Part shown: piece after piece, positions 1-5,956 of the stretch
Numbering within the stretch: the stretch's first letter is position 1
How the letters are laid out: the number at the start of each line of letters is the position of its first letter
NCBI GenBank assembly: GCA_030067055.1
Contig: JASJAL010000415.1
Coordinates: 1 to 7,373 of the forward strand
DNA length: 7,373 bases
From: Kiloniellales bacterium
GTDB lineage: Bacteria; Pseudomonadota; Alphaproteobacteria; Kiloniellales; JAKSBE01
Direction: 5' to 3'
Notes under the pieces: generated by a model
What the model saw: the letters and a program-made list of their open reading frames with translations, nothing else
Database searches by the model: none
Told to the model about the DNA's origin: nothing
Program-made: the position numbers and the translations under genes

Positions 1-513
1 GCCGTGGTTGCCTCGGATATTGCGGCGCGCGACTACGCCGCGCCCTGCGATTCGGTCTGGATCGACCTCTCCAAGGGCCTGGGCTGCCCGGTCGGCGCGG
101 TCCTCGCCGGCTCGACCGACTTCATCGAGGACGCCGTCCGCAGCAAGCACCTTTTCGGCGGCGCCATGCGCCAGGCCGGGATCATCGCTGCCGCCGGCGT
201 CTACGCCCTGGAGCACCACGTCGAACGCCTGGCCGAGGACCACGACAAGGCGCGCCGCCTGGCCCAGGGCCTGGCCCAGATCCATGGCATCTCGATCGAT
301 CCGGAGACGGTCGAGACCAACCTGGTCTTCTTCGAGGTCGAAGAGAGCACCGGCCTGACCGCGTCCGAGCTCTCGCGAAGATTGGGGGAAGGCCACGGCG
401 TGCGCATCGGCGCCATCGACCGGCGCCGCCTGCGCGCCGTCACCCACCTCGACGTGCCTGCGGACGGAATCGACAAGGCCCTGGCGGCCGTGCGCGCGGT
501 CTTGGCGGGCTAG
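1..513 (+). CDS. ltaE: Low-specificity L-threonine aldolase, C-terminal half (5' end outside window)
   Basis: The enzyme is a cytosolic, PLP-dependent fold-type I aldolase that splits L-threonine or L-allo-threonine into glycine and acetaldehyde. The reading frame is open from base 1, so the visible 170 residues are about half of a family whose members are usually near 340-350 residues. The PLP-binding lysine lies in the motif DLSKGLGCPVGAVLAGS (Lys codon at 73-75). It is followed by FGGAMRQAGIIAAAG, a strongly conserved stretch of the family, and by the C-terminal small-domain motif VRIGAIDRRRLRAVTHLDV. An apparent GTG at base 4 is internal and should not be taken as the start. The gene ends with TAG at 511-513 and converges on priA across 127 bases. 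The family assignment is secure. The exact substrate preference (L-threonine versus L-allo-threonine) cannot be read from this fragment. Confidence 0.93.
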   Translation, partial: AVVASDIAARDYAAPCDSVWIDLSKGLGCPVGAVLAGSTDFIEDAVRSKHLFGGAMRQAGIIAAAGVYALEHHVERLAEDHDKARRLAQGLAQIHGISIDPETVETNLVFFEVEESTGLTASELSRRLGEGHGVRIGAIDRRRLRAVTHLDVPADGIDKALAAVRAVLAG

Positions 514-523
514 CAAACTTTCC

Positions 524-606
524 CGCTGTCATCCACGGGCTTGACCCGGGGATCCATCCAGCAAGCGGCACGATGGATGGCCGGATCAAGTCCGGCCATG
601 ACAGCG
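524..606. repeat. Composite intergenic palindrome (alphaproteobacterial-type repeat)
   Basis: The outer arms CGCTGTCAT (524-532) and ATGACAGCG (598-606) are perfect inverted repeats. Inside them, ATCCATC (552-558) pairs with GATGGAT (572-578). Each side also carries its own small hairpin: CGGG-CTTGA-CCCG at 536-548 and GGCCGGA-TCAAG-TCCGGCC at 579-597. The whole can therefore fold as one long imperfect stem or as a cross of two hairpins. From memory, elements of the form TGTCATcc...GGATCCA...TGGAT...ATGACA are scattered between genes in many alphaproteobacteria. It lies between the convergent 3' ends of the threonine aldolase and priA genes, where such a structure could stop or process transcripts from both sides. 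There is no T-tract after either arm, so it is not a classical intrinsic terminator. The rest of this gap (514-523, 607-640) shows nothing else I can identify. Confidence 0.8.
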
Positions 607-640
607 GTGTGGGTGCAGACGAAGGCGGCAGGCCTCCGAC

Positions 641-2893
641 TCACAAAAAGCTATAGGGATCGATATCGATCTTGAGGCGCAGGCTGCCGGGCAGCTTGAC
701 CTGGGCGGTCCAGGCGCGCAGCAGGTCCTGCAGCTTCACCTCGCGGCGGGCGCGCACGAGAAAGCGCCGGCGGTGAAGGCCGCGCAGGATGGCGAGCGGC
801 GCCGGGGCCGGACCCAGGACCTGGAGGCCCTCGGTTCGCGGGGCGCAGCGGGCGAGGTCGCGCGCCGCGCGGTCGACCAGCTCCGGGTCGGGGCCGGAGA
901 GGATCAGGGCGGCCAGGCGGGTGAAGGGCGGCATGCCGGCCTGGCGCCGCTGCTCCGCCTCGATCTCCAAGAAGCGGTCGCGGTCGCCCGAGACCAGGGC
1001 CTGCATCACCGGATGCTCGGGCTGGGTGGTCTGCAGCAGGACCCGTCCGGGTCGCTCGGCCCGGCCGGCCCGGCCGGCGACCTGGTGGAGCAGCTGGAAG
1101 GTGCGCTCGCCGGCGCGCAGGTCGCCGCCCATCAGGCCGAGGTCGGCGTCAACCACGCCGACCAGGGTCAGGTAGGGGAAGTGGTGGCCCTTGGCGACCA
1201 CCTGGGTGCCGATCAGGAGGTCGAGCTCGCGGTCGCGGATCTGGCGCAGCAGCTCGGTCGCCGCCGCTGGGCCGGTCAGGGTGTCGCTGGACAGCAGCGC
1301 GGTCCTCGCCTCGGGATAGAGCGCGGCGACCTCTTCGGCCAGGCGCTCGACCCCCGGACCGCAGGCCGCCAGGGAGTCCTCGGCCTGGCAGGCCGGGCAG
1401 TGCTCGGGCAGGTTCAAAACGTGGCCGCAGTGGTGGCACTGCAGGCGGCCGACCAGCCGGTGCTCGACCAGCCAGGCGGTACAGTTCGGGCAGTCCAGCC
1501 GGTGGCCGCAGCTCCGGCAGAGGGTCAGCGGCGCGTAGCCCCTGCGGTTCAGGAACAGCAAGGCCTGCTCCCCGGCCGCCAGCGCCTCGTGCACGCCATC
1601 GCGCAGGGCCTCGGACAGCCAGCTCTGCCCCAGGCCCTCGATCCGCGGCGGCCGGTCCTGGCGCAGGTCGATCAGGCTGACCTCGGGCAGCCCGGCGGCG
1701 CCGTGGCGTTCCGGCAGCTGCAGCTCCTCGTAGCGGCCGCGCTCGACGTTGACGACGGTCTCCAGCGACGGCGTCGCCGAGACCAGGACCACGGGATGTT
1801 CGCCGAGCCGGGCCCGCACCACCGCCATGTCGCGGGCCTGGTAGACCACGCCGTCCTCCTGCTTGAAGGCGGGGTCGTGCTCCTCGTCGACCACGATCAG
1901 GCCCAGGTCCGGATAGGGCAGGAACAGCGCCGAGCGGGCACCCACGACGACCGGCGCTTCGCCCCGGGCCACCGATCGCCAGGTCAGCCGGCGCTCGGCG
2001 CCGGTCAGGTCGGAGTGCCATACTGCCGGCAGCACGCCGAAGCGCGCCTTGAAGCGCTCCAGCCAGACGGCCGAGAGCGCGATCTCGGGCAGCAGCACCA
2101 GGACCTGGCGGCCGCAGCGCAGCGCCTCGGCCAGGGCTTCCAGGTAGACCTCGGTCTTGCCGGCGCCGGTCACGCCATCGAGCAGTGTGACCGAGAAGCT
2201 GCCGGCCGCGACCTTGGTCCGCAGCGCCGCGGCGGCCTCGGACTGGCTCGAGGTCAAGTCGGGGCCGGGCCGCTCGGGATCCGGGCGCCGGAAAGGCGGT
2301 GGCGGCGGCAGCTCGACCGTCTCCAGTGCGCCGGCCTCCAGCAGGCCCTTGACCACCGAGGTCGAGACCCCGGCGGCACGCGCGACCTCGGTGGCCGGCC
2401 GGGCCGGGCCGGCGGCCAACTCGGCGAGGACTCGGCGCCGCGCCGGGGTCAGGCGCAGGCCCAGCGACTCGGGATCGGCGGCCGGACGCACGGCCATGAT
2501 CGGCCGCGGCGGCAGGAAGGCGTCGCGCACGCTGAGGCAGAGCTTGAGGACCGCGCCCGGCGGCGTGACCGTGTAGTCCGCCATCCATTCGACGAAGCGC
2601 CGCTCCACCGCCGGCAGGGGCGGCAGGTCGAGGCTGCCAGTAATTGCCTTGAGCTTCGCCGCTGGCACCGCATCGGCGCCGGCCGGGTCGTCCCAGACGA
2701 CTCCGACGACCTCGCGGTTGCCGAGCGGCGCCTGGACGACTCGGCCCGGCTCGAGTCTCTCACCAGGCGGCGCAACGTAGTCGTAGGTCCCCGCCAGGGG
2801 CAGCGGCAGAAGGACGGAAAGCCGTGCGCTTTCCGGGCCTTGCTGAAGACCGGGCAGGGCGGCGGCGGCGGAACTGGCGTGGCGCTCGGGCAT
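641..2893 (-). CDS. priA: Primosomal protein N' (replication restart helicase PriA)
   Basis: PriA is a 3'-to-5' superfamily 2 DNA helicase that recognises stalled or D-loop forks and loads the replicative helicase to restart replication. I take the ATG at 2893-2891, giving 750 residues (E. coli PriA has 732). The frame stays open 24 codons upstream, but that stretch lacks family features. In 750-residue numbering, the N-terminal 3'-DNA-binding domain begins with [16 protein letters not shown] near residue 24, and a winged-helix region follows near 148-192. Walker A GVTGAGKT is at 240-247 and the DEEH box at 336-339. Four CxxC pairs that bind two zinc ions sit at Cys 459/462, 468/471, 486/489 and 499/502. 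Motif [10 protein letters not shown] is at 604-611. The C-terminal domain has the typical [12 protein letters not shown] and ends DIDPYSFL. All catalytic and zinc residues are present. It is divergent from the transaldolase operon. I see no strong Shine-Dalgarno before the chosen start. Confidence 0.96.
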   Translation of the reverse strand: MPERHASSAAAALPGLQQGPESARLSVLLPLPLAGTYDYVAPPGERLEPGRVVQAPLGNREVVGVVWDDPAGADAVPAAKLKAITGSLDLPPLPAVERRFVEWMADYTVTPPGAVLKLCLSVRDAFLPPRPIMAVRPAADPESLGLRLTPARRRVLAELAAGPARPATEVARAAGVSTSVVKGLLEAGALETVELPPPPPFRRPDPERPGPDLTSSQSEAAAALRTKVAAGSFSVTLLDGVTGAGKTEVYLEALAEALRCGRQVLVLLPEIALSAVWLERFKARFGVLPAVWHSDLTGAERRLTWRSVARGEAPVVVGARSALFLPYPDLGLIVVDEEHDPAFKQEDGVVYQARDMAVVRARLGEHPVVLVSATPSLETVVNVERGRYEELQLPERHGAAGLPEVSLIDLRQDRPPRIEGLGQSWLSEALRDGVHEALAAGEQALLFLNRRGYAPLTLCRSCGHRLDCPNCTAWLVEHRLVGRLQCHHCGHVLNLPEHCPACQAEDSLAACGPGVERLAEEVAALYPEARTALLSSDTLTGPAAATELLRQIRDRELDLLIGTQVVAKGHHFPYLTLVGVVDADLGLMGGDLRAGERTFQLLHQVAGRAGRAERPGRVLLQTTQPEHPVMQALVSGDRDRFLEIEAEQRRQAGMPPFTRLAALILSGPDPELVDRAARDLARCAPRTEGLQVLGPAPAPLAILRGLHRRRFLVRARREVKLQDLLRAWTAQVKLPGSLRLKIDIDPYSFL

Positions 2894-2900
2894 CAGGTAC

Positions 2901-2930
2901 ACTCTAACGGTGCGAGCGCGCGCCGGCCAA
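2901..2930 (-). promoter_or_regulatory. Possible sigma70-type promoter of priA
   Basis: On the - strand, TTGGCC (2930-2925, 4 of 6 to TTGACA) and TAGAGT (2906-2901, 4 of 6 to TATAAT) are separated by 18 bases. Transcription would begin about 7 bases after the -10 element, at or next to the priA ATG (2893). The mRNA would then be leaderless or nearly so, which agrees with the missing Shine-Dalgarno. In such GC-rich DNA two 4/6 boxes can arise by chance, so this is a candidate only. Confidence 0.3.
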
Positions 2931-2948
2931 TCCGGCCGCAATCGCCCC

Positions 2949-2975
2949 GACCGGACGGCAAGCAAGCCTCCGGTC
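2949..2975 (+). promoter_or_regulatory. Bulged hairpin / inverted repeat just upstream of the transaldolase ribosome binding site
   Basis: GACCGGACGGC (2949-2959) pairs with GCCTCCGGTC (2966-2975), giving a 10-base-pair stem with one bulged C (2956) and the loop AAGCAA (2960-2965). The 3' arm ends 9 bases before the AGGAGG at 2985-2990. It could be a 5' UTR structure controlling translation or mRNA stability, or a protein-binding dyad between the divergent priA and transaldolase promoters. I could not find a convincing + strand -10/-35 pair in this region, so whether the hairpin is transcribed is unknown. Confidence 0.45.
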
Positions 2976-2984
2976 GATAGTTTC

Positions 2985-2990
2985 AGGAGG
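2985..2990 (+). promoter_or_regulatory. Ribosome binding site of the transaldolase gene
   Basis: A perfect AGGAGG sits 4 bases before the ATG at 2995. It is the clearest Shine-Dalgarno in the window and fixes the start of the transaldolase. Confidence 0.85.
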
Positions 2991-2994
2991 CTGG

Positions 2995-3690
2995 ATGCAG
3001 TTCTTCATCGACACGGCCGACGTGGCCGAGATCCGCGATCTTGCGGCGACCGGACTGGTCGACGGGGTGACCACGAACCCCTCGCTGGTTGCCAAGGCCG
3101 GCCGGGATTTCTTCGAGGTCCTGGCGGAGATCTGCGAGCTCGTCCCGGGCCCGGTCAGCGCCGAGGTCACCGCCACCGAGCATCAGGCCATGCTCGCGGA
3201 AGGCCGGCGCCTGGCCCAGGTTGCCGACAACGTCGTGATCAAGGTGCCGCTGACTCCCGAAGGCCTGAAGGCCTGCCGCGCCTTCACCGACGAGGGCACC
3301 AAGGTCAACGTCACGCTCTGTTTTTCTCCCGCCCAGGCGCTGCTGGCCGCCAAGGCCGGCGCGCGCTACATCTCGCCCTTCATCGGTCGGCTCGACGACA
3401 TCTCCGTCGACGGTCTGCAGCTGATCGCCGACGTGGTGGAGATCTACGATGCCTATCCGGCGATCTCCACCGAGGTATTGGTCGCCTCGGTGCGCCATCC
3501 GCTGCACGTGGTCGAATCGGCGAAGCTGGGCGCCCATGTCGCCACCATTCCGCCGGCCGTCCTGCGCGCGATGTTCAAGCATCCCTTGACAGACAAGGGA
3601 TTGGCGGCCTTTCTCGAGGACTGGGCCAAGACCGGCCAGAAAATATTGAGCGATGACAATGCCGCGGAACCGGAGCGACGCAGCGCCTGA
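2995..3690 (+). CDS. tal: Small-type transaldolase (TalC/MipB/Fsa family)
   Basis: This 231-residue cytosolic TIM-barrel enzyme belongs to the short transaldolase / fructose-6-phosphate aldolase family. The start is set by AGGAGG at 2985-2990. Recognisable elements are [13 protein letters not shown] with Asp6, the GVTTNPSLV motif with Thr26 and Asn28, and the Schiff-base lysine Lys83 in [11 protein letters not shown] (Lys85 in E. coli FsaA). Residues [11 protein letters not shown] (125-135) and the phosphate-binding ASVRHP (164-169) follow. Glu57 stands where FsaA has Gln59, and Phe129 where FsaA has Tyr131. From known structures of the family, Glu and Phe at these sites mark true transaldolases, so the likely reaction is dihydroxyacetone transfer between sedoheptulose-7-phosphate and glyceraldehyde-3-phosphate. 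Automated pipelines may call it fsa. Family members are usually about 214-220 residues. The extra charged C-terminal tail (about 219-231) overlaps the next gene by 38 bases, so the two are probably co-transcribed. Confidence 0.93.
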   Translation: MQFFIDTADVAEIRDLAATGLVDGVTTNPSLVAKAGRDFFEVLAEICELVPGPVSAEVTATEHQAMLAEGRRLAQVADNVVIKVPLTPEGLKACRAFTDEGTKVNVTLCFSPAQALLAAKAGARYISPFIGRLDDISVDGLQLIADVVEIYDAYPAISTEVLVASVRHPLHVVESAKLGAHVATIPPAVLRAMFKHPLTDKGLAAFLEDWAKTGQKILSDDNAAEPERRSA

Positions 3691-4426
3691 ATCCACCGCC
3701 GACAAGCGGGCGGCCAGGCGCGACGGCGCCGGGCCGACGGAGTCCGAGGTTGCCGCCTATCTGCGGCAGCACCCGGACTTTCTGGAGCGCAACAGCGACC
3801 TGATCGAGATCCTGACGCCGCCGAGCCCCAATGCCGAACCGGCGGTGCGCGGGCGCGGCGCCGTGGTCGACCTCCAGAACTACATGCTGGACCGCCTGCG
3901 CGGCGAACTCGACGGCCTGCGCGACACGATCGACGACATGGTCGTCAACAGCCGCGCCAACCTCAACCACCAGATCCGGATTCACCAGGCGGTGCTGGCC
4001 CTGGTCGCCGCCCGCTCCTTCGAGCACCTGATCGAGACGGTCACCACCGACCTGGCGATTGTGCTCGACTTGGACGTGGTCACGCTTTGCGTCGAGCCGG
4101 CGGAGGGCAGCTTACCGCCGCAGCGCATCTCCGGACTCCAACGGCTCGCACCCGGGACGATCGACGAGCTCTTGGGCCGTAAGCGCTCGGCCCTGTTGCG
4201 TCCCGAGGTCGCCGGCGATCCGGAGATTTTCGGTGCCGCCGCCGGCTTGGTCCGCTCCGACGCTCTGATCCGTCTGGATATCTCGGACGCGGCCCCGCCG
4301 ACCCTGATCGCCTTCGGCTCGCGCCAGCCCGACCACTTTCATCCGGGGCAGGGCACCGAGCTTCTGAACTTCCTCGCCCGGGTGCTGGAGATCACCATCC
4401 GCGCATGGCTGGACCTGCCGGCCTGA
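3653..4426 (+). CDS. DUF484 family protein
   Basis: This 257-residue protein of the DUF484 family (the E. coli member is YigA) has no established biochemical activity. The N-terminal 25 residues are charged and probably disordered. The conserved entry motif [21 protein letters not shown] spans about 34-54. A probable coiled-coil helix covers about 68-100 ([20 protein letters not shown] onward). A GAF-like alpha/beta domain follows from about 105 to the end, with the family-typical [18 protein letters not shown] near 229-246. There is no signal peptide or membrane segment, so it should be cytosolic. The start is either ATG at 3653 or ATG at 3659, and neither has a clear ribosome binding site. 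Translation probably depends on ribosomes finishing the upstream transaldolase gene, which it overlaps by 38 bases (32 from the second ATG). Its 3' end overlaps xerC by 22 bases. The DUF484-xerC pairing is known from E. coli (yigA-xerC) and suggests a link to chromosome segregation, but this is unproven. Confidence 0.9.
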   Translation: MTMPRNRSDAAPESTADKRAARRDGAGPTESEVAAYLRQHPDFLERNSDLIEILTPPSPNAEPAVRGRGAVVDLQNYMLDRLRGELDGLRDTIDDMVVNSRANLNHQIRIHQAVLALVAARSFEHLIETVTTDLAIVLDLDVVTLCVEPAEGSLPPQRISGLQRLAPGTIDELLGRKRSALLRPEVAGDPEIFGAAAGLVRSDALIRLDISDAAPPTLIAFGSRQPDHFHPGQGTELLNFLARVLEITIRAWLDLPA

Positions 4427-5367
4427 CCGACCTGGAGGCGGCCTGCGCCGCCGATCTGCGCGACGCCGTCGCCGACTGGGCGGCCTGGCTCGAGCAGCAG
4501 AAGCGCGCTTCGTCCCACACCCTCGCAGCCTACCGGCACGACCTCGCCGGCTTCCTCGGCTTCCTGACCGAGCACCTGGGCCAGCGACCCGCCCTCAAGG
4601 ACCTCGCCGAGCTGCGGCCCGCCGACTTCCGGGCCTGGCTCAGCGCGCGGGCGCGAGCCGGGCTCGGCCGCCGCTCCCAGGCCCGGGCGCTTTCGGTCCT
4701 GCGCGGCTTCTTCCGCTGGCTGCAGCGCGAGGGCCTGGTCGAGAACCCGGCGATCGGCAGCCTGCGCGCGCCGCGCCCGCCGGCGACTTTGCCCAGAGCG
4801 CTGACCCGGGACGAGGCCGCCCGAAGTCTGGAAGTGGTCACCGAGCTGAGCGACGAGGACTGGATCGCCAGGCGCGACCTGGCGGTGCTGATGCTGCTCT
4901 ACGGCTGCGGCCTGCGGATCGGCGAGGCCCTGTCCCTGACCGCCGCCCAGGCGCCGCAGCCCGGCCAGGAGGCCCTGACCGTCCTCGGCAAGGGCCGCAA
5001 GGAACGCAGCCTGCCACTGCTGCCGGCGGTGACCGAGGCGGTGCAGGCTTACCTCGCCGCCTGCCCCTTCCCGCTGCGCGGCAAGGGTCCGCTTTTCCTC
5101 GGCAAGCGCGGCGGGGCGCTGGGCCCGCGGCGGATCCAGGAGAAGGTCAGGGAGCTGCGGATCTTGCTTGGCCTGCCCGAGGACGCGACGCCCCACGCCC
5201 TGCGCCATTCCTTCGCCACCCACCTGCTGTCCGCGGGCGGCGACCTGCGCGCGATCCAGGAGCTGCTGGGCCACGCCTCGCTCTCGACCACCCAGCGCTA
5301 TACCGCGGTCGACAGCGACCGGCTGCTCGGCGTCTACGACGCCGCCCATCCCCGAGCCCGCGGGTGA
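4405..5367 (+). CDS. xerC: Tyrosine recombinase XerC
   Basis: XerC acts with XerD at the dif site near the terminus to resolve chromosome dimers before division. The 320-residue protein has an N-terminal SAM-like core-binding domain (about 20-110, with SSHTLAAYRHDL at 36-47) and a C-terminal catalytic domain (about 130-310). All active-site residues of the family are present: Arg171 (GLRIGEAL), Lys196 (GKGRKER), His264 and Arg267 (HALRHSFATHLL), His290 (LLGHAS) and the nucleophile Tyr299 (TTQRYT). The C-terminal YDAAHPRA is typical of cellular XerC. The ATG at 4405 lies inside the end of the DUF484 gene (22-base overlap). GGAG at 4387-4390 is 14 bases upstream, rather far, so translational coupling is likely. 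The alternative of a phage or integron integrase is unlikely given the intact housekeeping neighbours and the absence of att repeats. XerD remains a less likely alternative. The gene ends 7 bases before a convergent gene. Confidence 0.93.
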   Translation: MAGPAGLTDLEAACAADLRDAVADWAAWLEQQKRASSHTLAAYRHDLAGFLGFLTEHLGQRPALKDLAELRPADFRAWLSARARAGLGRRSQARALSVLRGFFRWLQREGLVENPAIGSLRAPRPPATLPRALTRDEAARSLEVVTELSDEDWIARRDLAVLMLLYGCGLRIGEALSLTAAQAPQPGQEALTVLGKGRKERSLPLLPAVTEAVQAYLAACPFPLRGKGPLFLGKRGGALGPRRIQEKVRELRILLGLPEDATPHALRHSFATHLLSAGGDLRAIQELLGHASLSTTQRYTAVDSDRLLGVYDAAHPRARG

Positions 5368-5374
5368 GTGAGCC

Positions 5375-5956
5375 TCAAATGACTTCGATCGAGGATACGA
5401 TGCCTTCAGCCGCGTCTTCGTAGCGGTCGTAGTAATAGAGTGACGCGGCGGTGAAGGTAATCAGGTAAAGCTTTTCGTCCTTGGTCATGCCGACAGCGAA
5501 GCCCTTCTGCTCCAGTCCATCTTCCAGAGCGAAGCTGTACTCGAAGCGGAAGCCGTCGAGAGCTCCAAACTTCCAGGGTCGCAGGTTGGTCGTTTCCAAA
5601 TTGTACCAACCCGTGGTTTCCTTGGTCGCGACGAAAAGATCGAGCAGCTCCAGCGATGTCATGCGGCTATCGAAGACCGGGCGTTCCTCGTCGTTGTCGC
5701 CCGAGCCCACGCCCTCGACCAGGGGATCGCCACTCTCGATTCCCTTGTAGAAGATGACCTGATCGAGGGCGCTGCCGTTGACGGTCCAGAGCTCTAAATC
5801 GCCCGACGAGGCCTTGCTCCACTTGATCGGCGGGCTGACCTTGTAGACGCCGTCGATCGTTACCTCCTGGTTGGCTTTCACCAGGCTGTAGCGGGCGCAG
5901 CCGCCGACCAGAGCCAGCGACACCATGAGGCAGGCGAAGAGCGATGCACGGATCAT
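5375..5956 (-). CDS. Small lipoprotein of unknown function, possibly PsbP/Mog1-like fold
   Basis: I do not recognise a named family. The 193-residue product begins with a lipoprotein signal: Arg3, a hydrophobic stretch at 4-17 and the lipobox VGGC with Cys20. Residue +2 is Ala, so there is no Asp retention signal and Lol-mediated transfer to the outer membrane is expected. The mature part is soluble and rich in aromatic residues. It contains VYKVSPPIKWSKAS (about 37-50), a small acidic loop with GSGDNDEERP (about 84-93) and a C-terminal pattern of FRFEYSFAL, KLYLITFTA, a YYYDRY run and a final helix ending SSIEVI. That alternation of strands and a last helix resembles the PsbP/DcrB/Mog1 alpha-beta sandwich, an inference from pattern only. 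Its ATG overlaps the TGA of the M48 protease gene (ATGA, 5956-5953), with a good Shine-Dalgarno at 5968-5973. A shared task in the envelope is plausible, as is a role as partner or substrate of the protease. Confidence 0.8.
   Translation of the reverse strand: MIRASLFACLMVSLALVGGCARYSLVKANQEVTIDGVYKVSPPIKWSKASSGDLELWTVNGSALDQVIFYKGIESGDPLVEGVGSGDNDEERPVFDSRMTSLELLDLFVATKETTGWYNLETTNLRPWKFGALDGFRFEYSFALEDGLEQKGFAVGMTKDEKLYLITFTAASLYYYDRYEDAAEGIVSSIEVI

Noticed and set aside
1149..2588. A second long - strand frame within priA
   Set aside because: It is an out-of-frame shadow of priA with a proline/arginine/glycine-rich low-complexity translation and no motif.
2922..2936. GCCGG-CCAAT-CCGGC inverted repeat between priA and tal
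   Set aside because: It has only a 5-base GC stem, which is expected by chance in DNA of this composition. The hairpin at 2949-2975 is far stronger.
2894..2965. A 24-codon N-terminal extension of PriA starting at 2965
   Set aside because: The residues do not resemble PriA N-termini, and the extension would cover the intergenic region shared with the divergent operon. The ATG at 2893 gives a normal length.
773..2980. A 735-codon open frame on the + strand opposite priA
   Set aside because: It is the mirror of the priA coding frame in very GC-rich DNA. The translation is low-complexity (R/G/A/Q/D-rich) with no recognisable domain, while the - strand encodes an intact PriA.
2953..2981. GATAGT at 2976-2981 as a -10 box of the transaldolase operon
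   Set aside because: Only 4 of 6 bases match and there is no -35-like sequence at a suitable distance upstream.
2983..3705. A 240-codon - strand frame opposite the transaldolase gene
   Set aside because: It mirrors the transaldolase coding frame, which has a canonical ribosome binding site and a complete active site.
4339..5349. A 336-codon - strand frame opposite xerC
   Set aside because: It is antisense to an intact xerC with all catalytic residues. Its translation is low-complexity and it has no plausible ribosome binding site context.
4405..5367. The tyrosine recombinase as a phage or island integrase
   Set aside because: The neighbours are housekeeping genes, there is no tRNA or direct att repeat nearby, and length and C-terminal motif fit cellular XerC.
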